A DNA stretch of 64,000 nt from Zingiber officinale. Its lineage: Eukaryota > Streptophyta > Magnoliopsida > Zingiberales > Zingiberaceae. Of this stretch, positions 35,344-55,741 are shown piece after piece. Positions within the stretch are counted from its first letter, which is position 1; every line of letters starts with the position of its first letter. The position numbers and the translations under genes are program-made. The notes under the pieces were generated by a model, which saw only the letters and a program-made list of their open reading frames with translations, made no database searches and was not told where the DNA came from. The DNA lies in the NCBI RefSeq assembly GCF_018446385.1, contig NC_056000.1:35749511-35813510 (forward strand), given 5' to 3'.

Positions 35344-38130
35344 GAGGGACCTGATTTAGGTAGTCTCAAATAGAAAGGCCCAACCTAGGCATTTTCTGAT
35401 ACTAAGGGCCTTAGGTAGAATGCTTCTGTTTTGTACTTTCATGTTCTGTAGCTTGGTTAGAATTTTTGAACCTAAGGATTTGTTTACTTTGGATGGAAGA
35501 TATACACAAAAGATAGACATACATAATGGAGCTTTATATGTAATTCTGCAATCGCTTCTCTTCTCCCTCTTGACGTTCTGTCCAAGTAAATGAACCCTAC
35601 ATGACCTTACTTGTCCAGCAACCTAAATGTGTGCTCTTACAGAATTATGTCATACTTAGATTAAACTTCTGCCAACTAAAGTAGGTTTTTGTTATATTTT
35701 GTGTTTTTTATTATGTACTTCATCTTTCTTTCTTTTAGATTAATCACAGTAGTTTGCACTAAATTTTCATTAGAGTAGCTCTGATTTGTGAAATATACTC
35801 TTTGATTTCAAGTTGTTTGCCCTGAATCTTTCAGATTCTAGTTTATCCTATATGGAAAAAAAGAAATCTTTGCAGATGACCATTAACCTAGACCTCTTAT
35901 GTTTACCCAATTGTATTCGAGGGATCTCTTTCTATTTATCCAACTCTCGCCAAGTAAAACAAGATCGTACTATGATCCATCAAGTTATTGTGTTAATGCT
36001 AGGTTGCTAAAATAGAACTGCAACACTTGCTATTTATGATAAAAAAAATAAAACAATAGAATTGTGACAACCACTAACATAGAATCATAACATTTGCTAA
36101 AATTGAACTATGACTTCTGTTAAAATATAACTGAGACAATTTGTATCTAGTTATAAAAATTAGAACGATAGAACTATGACGTTTGCCTATCATAGGCTCA
36201 TAGCATCCTTTAATTGGTGGTAACTCTTTCATTTTAAAAGGTATTCTAAAAATATTTTTTAGAAATAAAACATTTTATGTAAAACAAATAGATCCTCGAT
36301 TACAAACCTTCTTTATGGATTTCTGCTTGAAGCACACTTATCCTTTGATATTAGAAGTATCCATCGCACGCTACCAAGGTATACATTTTCAAATGCCTCC
36401 ATTCATCGACCGGTATCAGGTACATTTCTTTTTCTTGATTATTTATGCACTTGTTTTCATGTTAAGTGTATCATACTTGATCTGTTAACGCACACATTAC
36501 ACTGCAATATCGAACAACTTGCATCCAAATCTTCTTCTTCAGTTACCACACATCATACTTGCAAATTCTCATCTCTCTTCCTTTTCATGCAGTGTATTCT
36601 TTGGTTGCATCTTATTTCTAGGTCAGCTCTTGTCCAAAAGCAAGGTTTTGGTGGATCAAGATGGTACAAATTTCACTCAGATGCCACTATTTTCCTGCCC
36701 AAATTAAATCTTGTCTCCCATCTCCAGTATGCATATTGTGCTCTTAAAGCAAATGCACCAACCAAACTGAAGCAAACACAGTGCCCTAAAGTCTAAACCG
36801 AGAGGACTCGACACAGTTAACCCTTTTGACAAAAGTGACTAGATGTGCAATTGATTGTTGTGGTAAACTTGTCATGCTTTTGGGCAAAGCTCCTCTGATT
36901 AGGTCACTTCTTTACCTAACTTGTCCTCTGTCTTATCACCTACTGACACCTTGATGTTATGCAACCTTTGCAGGGTTCAGGTGATCATGAGAGTCAAGAA
37001 GTATTTTGATCATTATATATATATTTTTTTGATAATTTAGGTGTCCTGACTAATCTTGAAGCATTTACCAGGTAAATCTAGAGCATAACTTATGTACGTT
37101 CGTCCTATTTAAAATTCAAACATTGGTCCTCTTATTACTTCTTCGAGTGTTTTATATTTCATTGCTTGACATGAGAAAGCTTGATGCCAGCAAATGGTAG
37201 AATGCCGGGCTATGTTTAGTTCGACTTGTTTGGCGAACGATGGATGACAATCAGAGTTGGTGTTTGATGACTCGTAGCTGGTCCAAAGGTTGGACATGGT
37301 CTTGCAATGTTCTTGACACCGATAACTAGTTATCGTATATGATGTAAAGCATTCATCCATGTTTAATTTGGTCGATCGATTTTTGGTAAAAAAAATGAGA
37401 GATCCCTCTTTAATCTGTTTACTTTGCCTCATTCATCCAAGTAAACATCTCATTTTCTCTCTTCCCACTTCATGAATCATGATCATAATAATTTCATGTG
37501 GGGGGCGGGGCAGGCACTCATGTTTCAGTCGTCCTTCAGATGATGATTTAAAGTCTCCTTTCAGAAACAAAAACTCTCAGAATTTTTTATTAATATAAAA
37601 ACAATATATATGTTTATAGTATATATTCCAATTATTAAAGATTTTTGAAATTTATTCCTAACTAAAATATCTTATTTCAAGCATTTAAAGAGTGAATTGC
37701 ATATTCACTGTTGTGGTTTGTTTTGTGATGAATTAGCATGATATAATAATATTATAATATGATCTGAAAAGAATAAAGAGAATATATTTAAAATTTTAGA
37801 AAAATAATATATTTTTTGTCATAAGCTTAATTGGTTCGAATAATATATAAAAAAAATGAAAACGAAATGCTCCATATTCAAAAAATATTAAAAGGATATT
37901 TTATTTTATATCTTTACAATATTTTCTAAAATTGAAAGTAGAGCAAAATTGTTGTTACATGTAAATGATGATTATATTATAATATTTTTTTCAACATAGT
38001 TAAAATTAATTAATTAGATTAAAATTAGTTAAACTAAAAATATTTTTAAGTTATAATGAATAAAATAAAATAAAATGGGTGGGGCATATTGATGATAATA
38101 AAAATAAAGGTTATTTGTTTTTTTTTTACC
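35344..38130. other. AT-rich intergenic DNA
   Basis: Only short open frames are present, without codon bias or recognisable domains. Short dispersed look-alikes of CTATGAC or TTGTGACAAC occur near 36020-36200 (ATAGAACTGCAAC, ATTGTGACAAC, GAACTATGACG). The last 500 bases are the 5' flank of the DUF506 gene. Confidence 0.5.
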
Positions 38131-38133
38131 TTG

Positions 38134-38140
38134 TATATAA
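38134..38140 (+). promoter_or_regulatory. Possible TATA box of the DUF506 gene
   Basis: TTGTATATAATAACG lies about 430 bp before the ATG. It implies a long 5' UTR, which is plausible because 38160-38560 is a GC-richer, transcribed-looking leader. A weaker TTTAAAAA at about 38227 is the alternative. Confidence 0.3.
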
Positions 38141-38569
38141 TAACGTGGCATCATCATGAACGAGATGCAAAGGGATCCCTGTAGCATGCAACGTAGAGGA
38201 TCCGAACAACAAGCTCGCTCGGCTCCTTTAAAAACCCTCGATGAGTCTCCTTTCTCGCCACTCTCCAGTCCTGCTCCTCCGCCAGGATCAATGGAAGAAA
38301 TCGCCAGTTCAACGGCGAATGTCGCCGGAATATCCTCTGTATTTCCGTTGGATTAGTTCATCTGAGCTCAAGATCGAACCTCGTGTTTTGTTGAATCTTC
38401 ATCGCCGTGTTTGAGGATATATTTTTTTTTTCATGTTCGACATTTAGGGTTTCGTGTTTTGGGAGCCGTATCGATCTCGAATCCGAGATTTTGGTCTCGA
38501 TTTTGCGTTTCTCGTTGAGATTTCGTGTTCTTTTTTTTGATCGGAATCGCGCTGCCAAAGCCGTTCCCG

Positions 38570-39653
38570 ATGAAGGTCCAACCGATCGATTCTATGGGAG
38601 AGGTGGCCTTCGCGCCGGCGAAGCCTATCGCGAAGTCCCGCCTGAAGCGGCTCTTCGAGCGGCAGTTCTTGAGGAGCGCGTTGGTGGAGAAAGCTGTGGG
38701 GTCTGGTGACGGGAAGGACCACTCCGACGACGCGGTGAGCTTGGACGCCATGGTTTTCGGTTTCTTCGAGGAGGGGAACCACGAGAAGCCGCCGCGAGGC
38801 CGCTGCAATTGCTTCCACTCCAACTCCGAAGGCAGCGACGACGACGATGCCGACGATGACGATGACGACGACGGCGAACGCAAGAACGCTCCAGGAACTG
38901 CCATTCCCAGCGACGCGATCGAGGCGATTAAGGTGAGTTCCATTTCGCCTTTGCCCTTTTTTCATTTGGCTCCCCAGTTTCGAGTTTCGAGCTTCGAGAG
39001 TCGTTTGATGATTCGAGTAGGGTTTGGTGTTCTGCGCGAGCATGGCGGAGAGAAATCTCTTGGCGGATGCATCGAGAATCCTCGACAAAGCGAGGAACTC
39101 AAAGATCAAGGGAAATTGCACAGCGGTGTTGGCCGCCGGACTTCGATCGCTCGGCTACGATGCGGCCATTTGCAAATCCCGATGGGATAAAAATCCTTCT
39201 TTTCCGGCGGGGGAGCACGAGTACGTCGACGCGGTGGTCGGCGGCGACCGCCTCCTGGTGGACGCGGGCTTCCGCTCGGAGTTCGAGGTGGCGCGGCCCA
39301 GCAAGACGTACCGCGCCATCATCCAGCTGCTGCCGCAGGTGTTCGTCGGCCAGCCCCACCGACTCCAGCAGATCGTGGCCGTCGCCTCGGAGGCAGCCCG
39401 GCAGAGCCTGAAGAAGAACGGCCTCCACGTGCCGCCTTGGAGGCGGCACGAGTACATGAGGACCAAGTGGTTCTCCGCTTACCATCGCGCAGCCGCCGTG
39501 GAAGAAGCTGAAGCCAAGGACATCTCCGAGGAAGCGACGACGGCGGCAATAGAGGTGGTGGGCTCACCGTGGACGACAGTGCCAGCGAGGCCAAAGCCGG
39601 GGGATAAATTTCTCACCGGACTTGCTTTGGCCTTGCAAAAAATAAATACCTAA
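38570..39653 (+). CDS. DUF506 family protein (PDDEXK-like), two exons
   Basis: Exon 1 is 38570-38932 and exon 2 is 39021-39653, with a clean GT-AG intron of 88 bp; together they encode 331 residues. The ATG at 38570 (MKVQPIDSMGEVAFAPAKPI) is chosen because the family starts this way. SRLKRLFERQF, a conserved family block, follows. An acidic run (EGSDDDDADDDDDDDGERKN) sits near residue 95. The DUF506 core is complete: SLGYDAAICKSRWDKNPSFP, GEHEYVDAVV, RLLVDAGFRSEFEVARPSK, RRHEYMRTKWFSAYHR. The fold is classed as PDDEXK-nuclease-like, but activity is unproven. Some Arabidopsis members bind calmodulin and repress root-hair growth. Exons are much more GC-rich than the flanks. Confidence 0.95.
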
Positions 39654-40717
39654 ATATTTTTTTTTTTAGATTTTCGGATTTTATTTTGAGTGATATAATA
39701 TTATAGTGAGAGTTAATATTTTTCCTTATTATCTTAGATTTTATATAAATGCTTAATATTAAGAAAATAAAAGATTTTGAACGAAATCTAATAAATGCAT
39801 ATAATAGATGGCAAAACAAAACTTTTCAAAATAATTTCATAGGCAATTGATACAAAAAAAGCTCTTCGTTTTTTTAGAATATTTTCAACTTCTATTTATT
39901 TTAAATGATACATGTTACTTTAGCTATTAACTCTTTAAGAATATTATATCAATATCAAATTTTACATCAAATTTGTGTAAAATAATCTAAATAAAATAAA
40001 ATAAAAAAGACCATGAATTTTCTACCAGGATCTCAAAGAAGGATCCATGACCTCCAAATTAGATGATAATAATTTTACCCCTGCATCAAGAAATAGAATA
40101 GGAGAGAAAACATAAAACAAACTAGGAGGAGTTTCACACTCTGAAAGCCACTTCCCTACCAGCTCCATTGCCATTGCTGCCTCCCAACAGTTCTGCTAAT
40201 TATGAACCTAAGAGAGGGACCACTTTATTGAGGTATCATCAACAGCAGAGGACTGCAAAGACAAATAATGGTGGAAAAGAAAAGAAGATTCACGTAAAGT
40301 AAACAGAGCAAAAGGAAAAAAAGAAATCTGAATCCTTTTTTCTATCTGTTTCCTAAGTGATGACAATTGAAGGAGCAAGAATGGCTTTTCATGGAATTCC
40401 ATACCTCCTGAAAATGACTGCACTGCTCTTTCCATGTAGAAATTGTGACAAAGATTTAAAGTATTATTGAGTAAATTCGGAGCTCAACTTATGCACACCC
40501 GTGAGGACAGGGTACTTGAATGTTATTCTACAAGGACCTTGAATGATGCATTGGCCATCATTTTATTATTTTCCGAATGAATCAATGTCTAGGAACAGGA
40601 ACCATAATACAATAGATGGCACAAGGCATGCTTATTCAAATTGAGAAAGTTAAGTAGAAGGGGAGGGCAAAAGGAAGGATTATGATCGTCTTCCTTATTT
40701 ATCGGTCTGGTTCCATC
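39654..40717. other. Intergenic spacer between two convergent genes
   Basis: AT-rich 3' flanks of the DUF506 gene (plus) and the tryptophan synthase gene (minus). No additional gene or repeat recognised. Confidence 0.5.
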
Positions 40718-48020
<7,303 letters not shown>

Positions 48021-49718
48021 CACGCCTCGCTTCCTTGCTCCGATCTGCAAGAGAGCGAGTTGAGCAAATGGCTGCTATTTATCAACAACGAACGAAAGCG
48101 ACGGAGGATCTCGTCCATGAAAGGAATCCGGGAGAGGTTTAGGAAGGTGAAGCTCAACCGAAGTTGTTCTGATCCTGACAGGAAACATATTTATGCAACG
48201 CGTCCGACGGTGAACGTGTCGTCGTGTTCAGTTGTTGGCGAGCTGAAACGGTGAATCCTGCTTCTGATATGACATCTAAGTTTCTTCAGTTTTGAGAAAT
48301 GCGGATCTTTCGGCGGCGCGATGCTTTAGATTTCGGGAAGGATGGAATGGACGGCCAGGATTCGAGGAGTGGTCTAAGGAGGCGACACCAGTTGTTCGAA
48401 CATAGACAGGGTGCAGGTTTCGACAGTTGGGGCCCACACGTATGATTTTAATGTTTGGTCGATGCTTTAATTTTCGTGTCTGATGACGAGATCAACGGTC
48501 AGGATTCGAAGACGATTATTATAGTGAACGATAATTACGTTTACCTACACCTCTGACAGTCTTCCAAAATTACGTGAATGAAGGTACTAACGTAAAATAA
48601 CATTGTTGGAAAGTTATCAAAATAATATATTAAAATGATGTTAAATAACAATAATAGAATATATTAAGATAAAAGAGACTTAGATTTTAATAATTTAACA
48701 AATTAAGGTTTGTTTTTTTGTTAGTTTGTTTTTTTTTTTTAAAAAAAAACATTTTTGGAAGGAAGAGAAAAACGAATAAATAAATAAAAAGGTGCCCTTT
48801 TATGATTTTATCAATGTTATTAAAAGTGACCCTATCTATGTTATTTGGAATTATGGTCTGACGCATCTTTTGATCTAAAAATATTAGGCCCATTAGGAAT
48901 GATTTCTAATTTATCCTTCATAGCCAATGAACAATTTAAGTAGAATCGGATCGAACAATTTAAGTAGAACCGGATCGATTACCATTAAAATTTAATGAAA
49001 GTTACTCTAATATGGTATAACTTTAATTAAAGCTCACACACTGTAAAATAATATATCTCAAAAGTGAAATAATTTTGATCAAAACTACACCATCTTAGAG
49101 TAACTTTCAAATCTGCTCCAAGATAGAACAAAGAAGAATATTTCATATATCAAATTATATTATTTTAATGATTTTTAAACGATATGAATAATTAAAAATA
49201 TCTTATTTATATAACGATAAATAGCAAATTCTTATTTACTCAAAGAAATAATAAAGGAAAAAAGGGAAATGAAGACCAAAGTTTGAACTAGTTTTTTTTT
49301 TACCGTTATATTTCCACTTGAATCAAACTAAAAATGGAAGTTGATTGTTTTTCATTCCTTTCTTATATCTTTTCCACAAAACACTTTATCTTGTCTCCTA
49401 AGCATAAACATGACATTAAAGTTCATTTCTATAGAAGTTCTAAATTATAAAAATGCAATAGGTTGAAAGAGTTCAAATTCACACTTCTCTTCTCTCCTCA
49501 TCACACAAAATAATATAGATTGTTAACTGAATCATGTTATGACATGTTCTTCTATTGTGCCATTTGTGTAGCATAGTCTTAAGTTTTTTTGCCATCTCAC
49601 CTCATTATTTTTCTGTCCTTTTTGAATGTTCATCCGTTGGGTTTATCATATCTTTGCGAAAATAAGACCTCAGTTAGGGTTCTTGGAGGAGACATTGTGG
49701 CGAGCAGTGAATATGTCG
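48021..49718. other. Upstream region of the tryptophan synthase gene and spacer
   Basis: 48021-48260 is GC-richer, with a possible minus-strand TATA (CATAAATATG, near 48190) about 170 bp from the ATG. Beyond 48500 it is AT-rich and gene-free. A short duplication (CAATTTAAGTAGAA(T/C)CGGATCGA) lies at about 48932-48976. The last part is the 3' flank of the CDK5RAP3 gene. Confidence 0.45.
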
Positions 49719-52700
49719 TCATGAGCTAGCACTGGCAGCTATGAGTGTGTTGATCTCTCCAATTATGTTGACTGGTCTTCCATCGAACATCGCCGACAAT
49801 GTCGACTCACAAAGCTGTTTTAGTTCCCTTGTTTTCGTGATGGCCGCTTCCTGAAAAGGGCCAAGTTCTTGAATTAAAAGAAAAGGAAGAAATAATTTTG
49901 TTTGTGTTAAGACCAGGAGATAAAAATGGTATGTAAAATGTAATTTAACAAGTTTTGGGGGCTAAATATAAAAAAAGTAAGAAACCTCAGGGTGTAATAT
50001 GGAAGATAAAATATAATTTATCAAATTCTAAATGAAAAAGTTAGCCAATTGTGGAGTAAAATTTTCAATTTTGTCAAAACAGGAATAGCACTCACAAGTT
50101 TAGGCCAGGATGAAGACAATGTGTTCTGTAACTCTACGCGTCTTATTGATAAATCATTCAAACTTTCTCGCAGCTTAACTTCTTGTTGTTTCTTCTCCTC
50201 CAATGTAAGCACCAGTTTGTCTAGAAACCTATATCATTGTAGCAGAAAAATCAATCTAACCAGCAATGGAAAGTACACAAACTACTAGTCGAAGAACTTA
50301 AGGCGAGCTAGTAAATGCTCGCCTTTTGGAATTGAGTGTCATAATCAAGTCACGCATTTTGCGGCCTGTAAGCATTGAGATGGACAACGATATCTGTGTT
50401 ATCATCAGTTGTATTGCATCAAGTGAGTATTGTTGCAAAACAGTGGGAGCTACGGCCTGAACATGTTGCTGTAAGGAAGAACTTTCTTCACTTGTCATCT
50501 CTACCAATCGCTGATTTAGAAAAGATTTCACCTGGTATAATTATTGAACCCAATTACAGACATAGTGTTTAAGTGCAAAGAAACATCAATAATCAATATA
50601 CCAACATGAAATCATCTCCAAAGTAACAAATTATTCGAACGAACTGATATTTAACTACTGGTGATTGAAGAACCAGCAGGAATTTGTTTTGTATCCCCAT
50701 GTCTAGCTATACAAACTTGAATTGTAATAAATTGCTCAGTTATTAACTGCATCAGTTTGTTATGTTATATAAAATTCTGACCATTTGAAAATAGTTTTGT
50801 GAGAAAGAATATGGCAATTAAGTAGTTCTCATCGACAGATCAACTAAATATAGGCCAAACTTCAAGCTTGCTAAAGTGTTCACAATATGTTAGGATCACA
50901 ATAATCTTAGAAAACAGATCAACCAGTTCAATGCCCTAACACTAAAAAAATTGAGAATATTTTCAATATAAATAGAGGGAGAAAATGGAAATTGGAAGTA
51001 GAAACACACAAAATGCAATCACCAAATAACATAGATAAGAAACATGAGTTGTAATAAATAAGGCAGAATACCTCAAATAGATCATCAAGTATCTTATTCC
51101 TATATTCTGTCTCCAAGAATGGACTTCTCTCTTCATCTAATTCACTAGGTTGTGATTTCTCTACTGCAATTTGTTGGGATTCTACTCCCGCATCTGGTAC
51201 GACAGAATCTTCGAGTGTAGCAAATTGTGATTTTTTAAGACCTGCATCCAAGCATATTCCTGACCCTGAATCAGCAGGGACAGCAGCCTCCTCTGCTGTT
51301 TTTAATGATGCTTCATCAACTAGCACAGGTTTACCATTTTCAGATTCTTGATAGTCGGCACTATAATCAACTAGTTCGTAAGAGCCAAAGCCATTATCTG
51401 ATTCTTCAACCTGTTCAACAGTCCCAATATCCCAGTCAATTTGGGCATCATCTACTGAAATATTCCAGTCAATACCACCCATGGAAAGATCAGCATCCAT
51501 TGGTTCTCCAGTTTGGAAATGGCCTACATCTGCCTGCAATATACCGCTAAGAGAATTTTTGACCTCAGCAGACATCAACACATGAACAGATGGTGGATTT
51601 TCATGAAGGTGCCTAAGATTTTGAAGCACATCACCAGGAATTTTCTGCAACACGAGAAAAGATGGCATGAAGACACCAAGCAATCTTATTTAATTGCAGC
51701 AGTATGAAGAGTTAATTTTTAGTTGCGGACCTCTTTCTCTGTATGAACATCTCTAACAAAATCTTGATAATAATTCATAGCCTTCAAAATGGAATCGTTG
51801 TTAAGAACTTGCAAAATTTCACTGAAGATAGAAGGAAGAATCTTGGTAGCCTCTAGAAGTTCCACCCTTACATTCTCCCCCTGCAGAGATGAGAAAAAGT
51901 TTGAATTTTTAAATGGGAAAATCAGTGACAAAAACCTCATTTGTAGGATCAACAAACCATAAAAAGATCAAAGACCAAGATAAAGCAGACAAAAATAACT
52001 GCACATTTATCTTTAAGTTATGAAATATGACCTGTAACCCAAGCTCTTGACAAGCTTCAGAATATTTAGCAGCAGATAGAGAAGCATTTCTCTTAATATC
52101 AGATTCCTTGCGATCTAGTTCGACTAATTGTTGTTGAACTTTTTGCATTTGTCTTTTCAGATATGGACTTCAACCAGAATTCAACCAAAATTAGTGAAAA
52201 AAGTATGCCAAATAATTTACACAGAGTTCATATCCAAAATGCAGCATACATTTCATAGTTAACATTCTGAACCATAATTTGAGCAGCCTCGCCTAGAAAA
52301 ATATGGTCCTTCTCAAAAGAGCGCACAATTGACTCCCATTCTCCCTGCAGGGTGCTGGATTATGCTCTAATCTTAATAAATATGCATTGTTGAAACAAAG
52401 ATTTGTCCATAAAACTTACAGCAGAACCTGACAGTCTTCCAAAAATATTACGATTTTCTGAGGTACAATTTAGAAGAATCTTATATACTTGCTTTACTTC
52501 TAGATACCCTAATCCTGAAAATAAATTTACACAGCTCATTAGAAAGGATAACGAAAATTGAATATACTTTCTCATCATAGTTCAAGTATCACTTAGAAAG
52601 CATCCCAATACTGCTGAGCTTCGGTGTGTGTGTACCTATTTGAAAAACAGTTTAATATACAAGCATTCTACCTTTTTGTCCCCCTCAATCCAAATCTATA

Positions 52701-53649
52701 ACCATTCATCTTATGTTACCCACTGGGAATTAGGGTTATACAAATAGAAACAGTAAATAGGCATAAGGAAATAAATCAGGAGCTTATATACCTTTCTAGA
52801 TAACTATCCTTGACAATTTACTAATTTAGTAATTATTTTACAGTTTTGATGAAGAGTGATGGAACCTTCCAACCTTGAGCTCCAAGCAACACACCCATAG
52901 CCAACAACTTCCAAATATTTGATTTTAACCAACACATTTGAAATTACTATTTTCAGGCTGAAATGAAGCAATATGAACAACACAAAGCTTCCAAATTAGT
53001 TTGAAAATGCATTATATTGTCAGCATGGATAGTTTTAGGGGAATAACCACTAAGGAACTTATTTTGTAGTCCGTATGTTTCAATCACAACGCAGTTATAG
53101 GTAAATCGACACACAACAAAAGCACCTTCTTCCCTAACAATATGATGCTATTTGATGAACACTCCTAAGTTCAAAGAATTAATTTTTGGTAACACAATCC
53201 CTCTGTGGGCACAATTTCAGGATCAAACAATCTGATGCTGATGTCGAATGCTTGAGGAAAGGAAACAAGGATATCAAGCAAGGAGAGTTACCTTCAAGGT
53301 CTAGGGTTTGGAAGAAGGGATCCAAATCCCTAGGCAGTGATGAAAGCGCTGACGAGATACGAGACTTGATCGAACTCAGCCGCTTCCTCCAATCTTGAGG
53401 GATCCTCTTCCGGTCCACCAACCATTCTAAATCAACAGAATTTCATACTTTAAAAAAATTAAAAATACAAGGAAAGCAAAGGGGAACATGGAGCGATTGC
53501 TGAAAGAGAGACCACAACATGGAAATCGAAGGCAAAAAGAAATAAGAAAAAAGAGCAGCAAACAGGAGAGAAATAGACAGAAGGAGACCTCCAAGACGAG
53601 CGCAAGCGATGTCGATGGGAAGATTGTGGATATCAGCACCGTCCTGCAT
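49719..53649 (-). CDS. CDK5RAP3/C53-like protein (ten exons)
   Basis: C53 is a cytosolic receptor that joins UFL1 and DDRGK1 at the ER and drives ER-phagy when ribosomes stall. I read the exons (minus) as 53649-53589, 53426-53292, 52514-52420, 52344-52250, 52167-52032, 51880-51731, 51644-51072, 50531-50323, 50228-50096 and 49850-49719. They join in frame to 572 residues, slightly longer than Arabidopsis At5g06830. Family blocks are [77 protein letters not shown] and [20 protein letters not shown]. The large seventh exon codes for a disordered acidic linker with two Trp motifs, GIDWNIS and QIDWDIG, the shuffled ATG8/UFM1-interacting motifs of C53. The intron after exon 8 seems to start with GC. 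The other introns are GT-AG. Confidence 0.93.
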
Positions 53650-54600
53650 CTTTTGCTGAAGCGGAGCCCAAATACTCAAAAGTTTCAATCTTATACTATT
53701 ATCAATCGAATTCACTTCCTTTTAAAACAAAAAATACGGCTTACAAGAAAATTATTCAAATCTTCGTTCGGATTCTGCCGAGATCGCGAGTACAGGAAGC
53801 TGACCAACGGATTTGGTTGAGATCGACCAGTCGCAATGATTCTGCATAAGGAGACAAGTACCAGGCTGCTGCTACTCTTGGAAGGAGAGCACAATGAAGA
53901 AGAGCAAGATCCGGCGGCCACTGGCGGCGATCTCCGATCGGGAGGGGAGAAAGATGGCTGCGGAACGTATCGCAATCGTGACGTGGTGCCAATATAGACA
54001 AAATTACAATTTTGTCCCAGAACTTCGAAACGTTTTCTTTTGACATCAACAGTTTAACCAAATTGCATTTACCATCTACATTTTTTATTACTTTCTCAAA
54101 TTGATTTGGATTGTTCAAAAAATCTCGAACACAAATTCTAATATGATAGTTATTATTTTTTTATTATGAGAAGAACAGAAAGGGCAATAACTGAAAGAAC
54201 GACCATCATTTATAAAATCTTCCGATGGCGTCTCATTTTCAATTAAAATCAAATGAGTATATTATTTAATATGAATTATCTAAAATATTCTTATATGTAT
54301 AATTGATCATACAGAAGCTAGTAACTATTAGACCAAGATGCACATGAAAAGAAAGGTAAATCATGTAATTTTAAAAATTATTTTTTATTTTAAAAGATAA
54401 GTATATAATAGAAAAAATATAAAAAAAAAATAAAAGCAGGTAAAAGGTACATGTTCGATTTTACTTAGTTCGAAATTTTCGACGACTTCTACTCCAAGAC
54501 CCAAGTCCCACAACAGATAATTCATTAATAACCTATTTCGAAACCGTCAGAAGAGGGGATCGAGTACACAAATAATAATAGAAACAGTGTAACACGCTAT
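53650..54600. other. 5' flank of the CDK5RAP3 gene and AT-rich spacer
   Basis: 53650-53990 is moderately GC-rich and probably the promoter and leader; no clear TATA is seen. From 54000 on the sequence is AT-rich, without recognisable genes. Confidence 0.4.
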
Positions 54601-55640
54601 ACTTTCCTTTTAAGTAATAATTATGTACACAAAGAGAACTTGGTTACCCAACACTTGTGGATAATCGGATCATGCTCGGTGTTGGTCGGCTCCTTGGCAG
54701 TAGTCAGACACAGCAGCATTGTAGTAGAGTAGTAGCAGGAAGCCGAAGCAGTCGGAACGTCAAACGGGCACATAGAAGCTTGTGGAAGAGATGATTTAGA
54801 AGCTAAGCCTTGGTCTAATGCCTCTTTTATAAGGGATGGAAGGCGTCTTCCATAACATTGAAGGCGTCTTCAATGCCAAGTTCAATTCCTTAAAAAGCAA
54901 CTCCTTATCATCAACTACATCTCTACCTTATCTGACCGAAGGTGCCTTTCAAGCACTCGAAGGTGCCTTCCATGAACAAATCTGGAAGGCACTTCGAATA
55001 CTATTCACCCGAGACCTTTTGTGCTCCCTTTGTCCTACAAAAAGTGTTAGTCCAACATAAAAATATTTAACCTGCAAAACAAGGTTAGCACAATAATAAT
55101 AAGATTAATTTATGACTTAGACCCTGTCCTCTAAATCAGGATCTAGTCAGAGTCTCAATTTAGGTTTCCGAAATGAACCTAAATTAGGTTGACGCCTATT
55201 ATCCTCACAACCAGGACGCGTTCTCACTGAGTCACTCTCCTCCAATAATTTACCTCAACTTACTAAATGTCAAGTTGCCTTCTTGACATCCAATATGATC
55301 CATCAAGTCTTTCTACCGGAATCGCACATCTGGACTTCGCCAACCGAGAATTGAACATCCCGATCTCCTACCGGAATCATACATCCGAACTTCCTCCCAT
55401 CGATAATCGAACATCTTGACCTCCTACCAAAATTCTAGATCTGGACTTCCTGCCTAGTGTCAGGTCCTCTTGACTCGTCAAGTTAGTCAACTTTGCACAC
55501 TCTGTAACAAAGTTAGATTACAAACACATTTAACTTTAATTCACTTGTCATTCATCAAAACTCAGGTTTAATCATTAGTGTCAACTGCACCAACAATCTT
55601 CTCCTTTTTGATGCAATGACAACCTATGTTAAAGTTAGAA
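54600..55640 (-). repeat. Old Copia LTR-like remnant
   Basis: GAAGGCGTCTTCCA and GAAGGTGCCTTCCA repeats (54837-54990) lie beside runs of (C)CTACCGGAATC(G/A)(C/T)A(C)ATC. The edge GTCAACTGCACCAACAATCT is much like the LTR near 7.9-8.1 kb. No gag or pol and no clean edges; an old, eroded fossil. Confidence 0.4.
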
Positions 55641-55741
55641 AGAATATGCAAATATAAAAAGAAATGACTTTAAGAGAAAAAATAAAATAGATAAATTTTG
55701 TTCTCTTTGTCATTTTAGGGTTAAGTTTTGAGTAAAGTAGA

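Noticed and set aside
37109-37432. Minus-strand open frame of about 107 codons
   Set aside because: No domain, no splice context and AT-rich composition; likely chance.
38444-39485. Several long antisense frames over the DUF506 gene
   Set aside because: GC-rich coding sequence creates open antisense frames; the plus strand carries the conserved family blocks.
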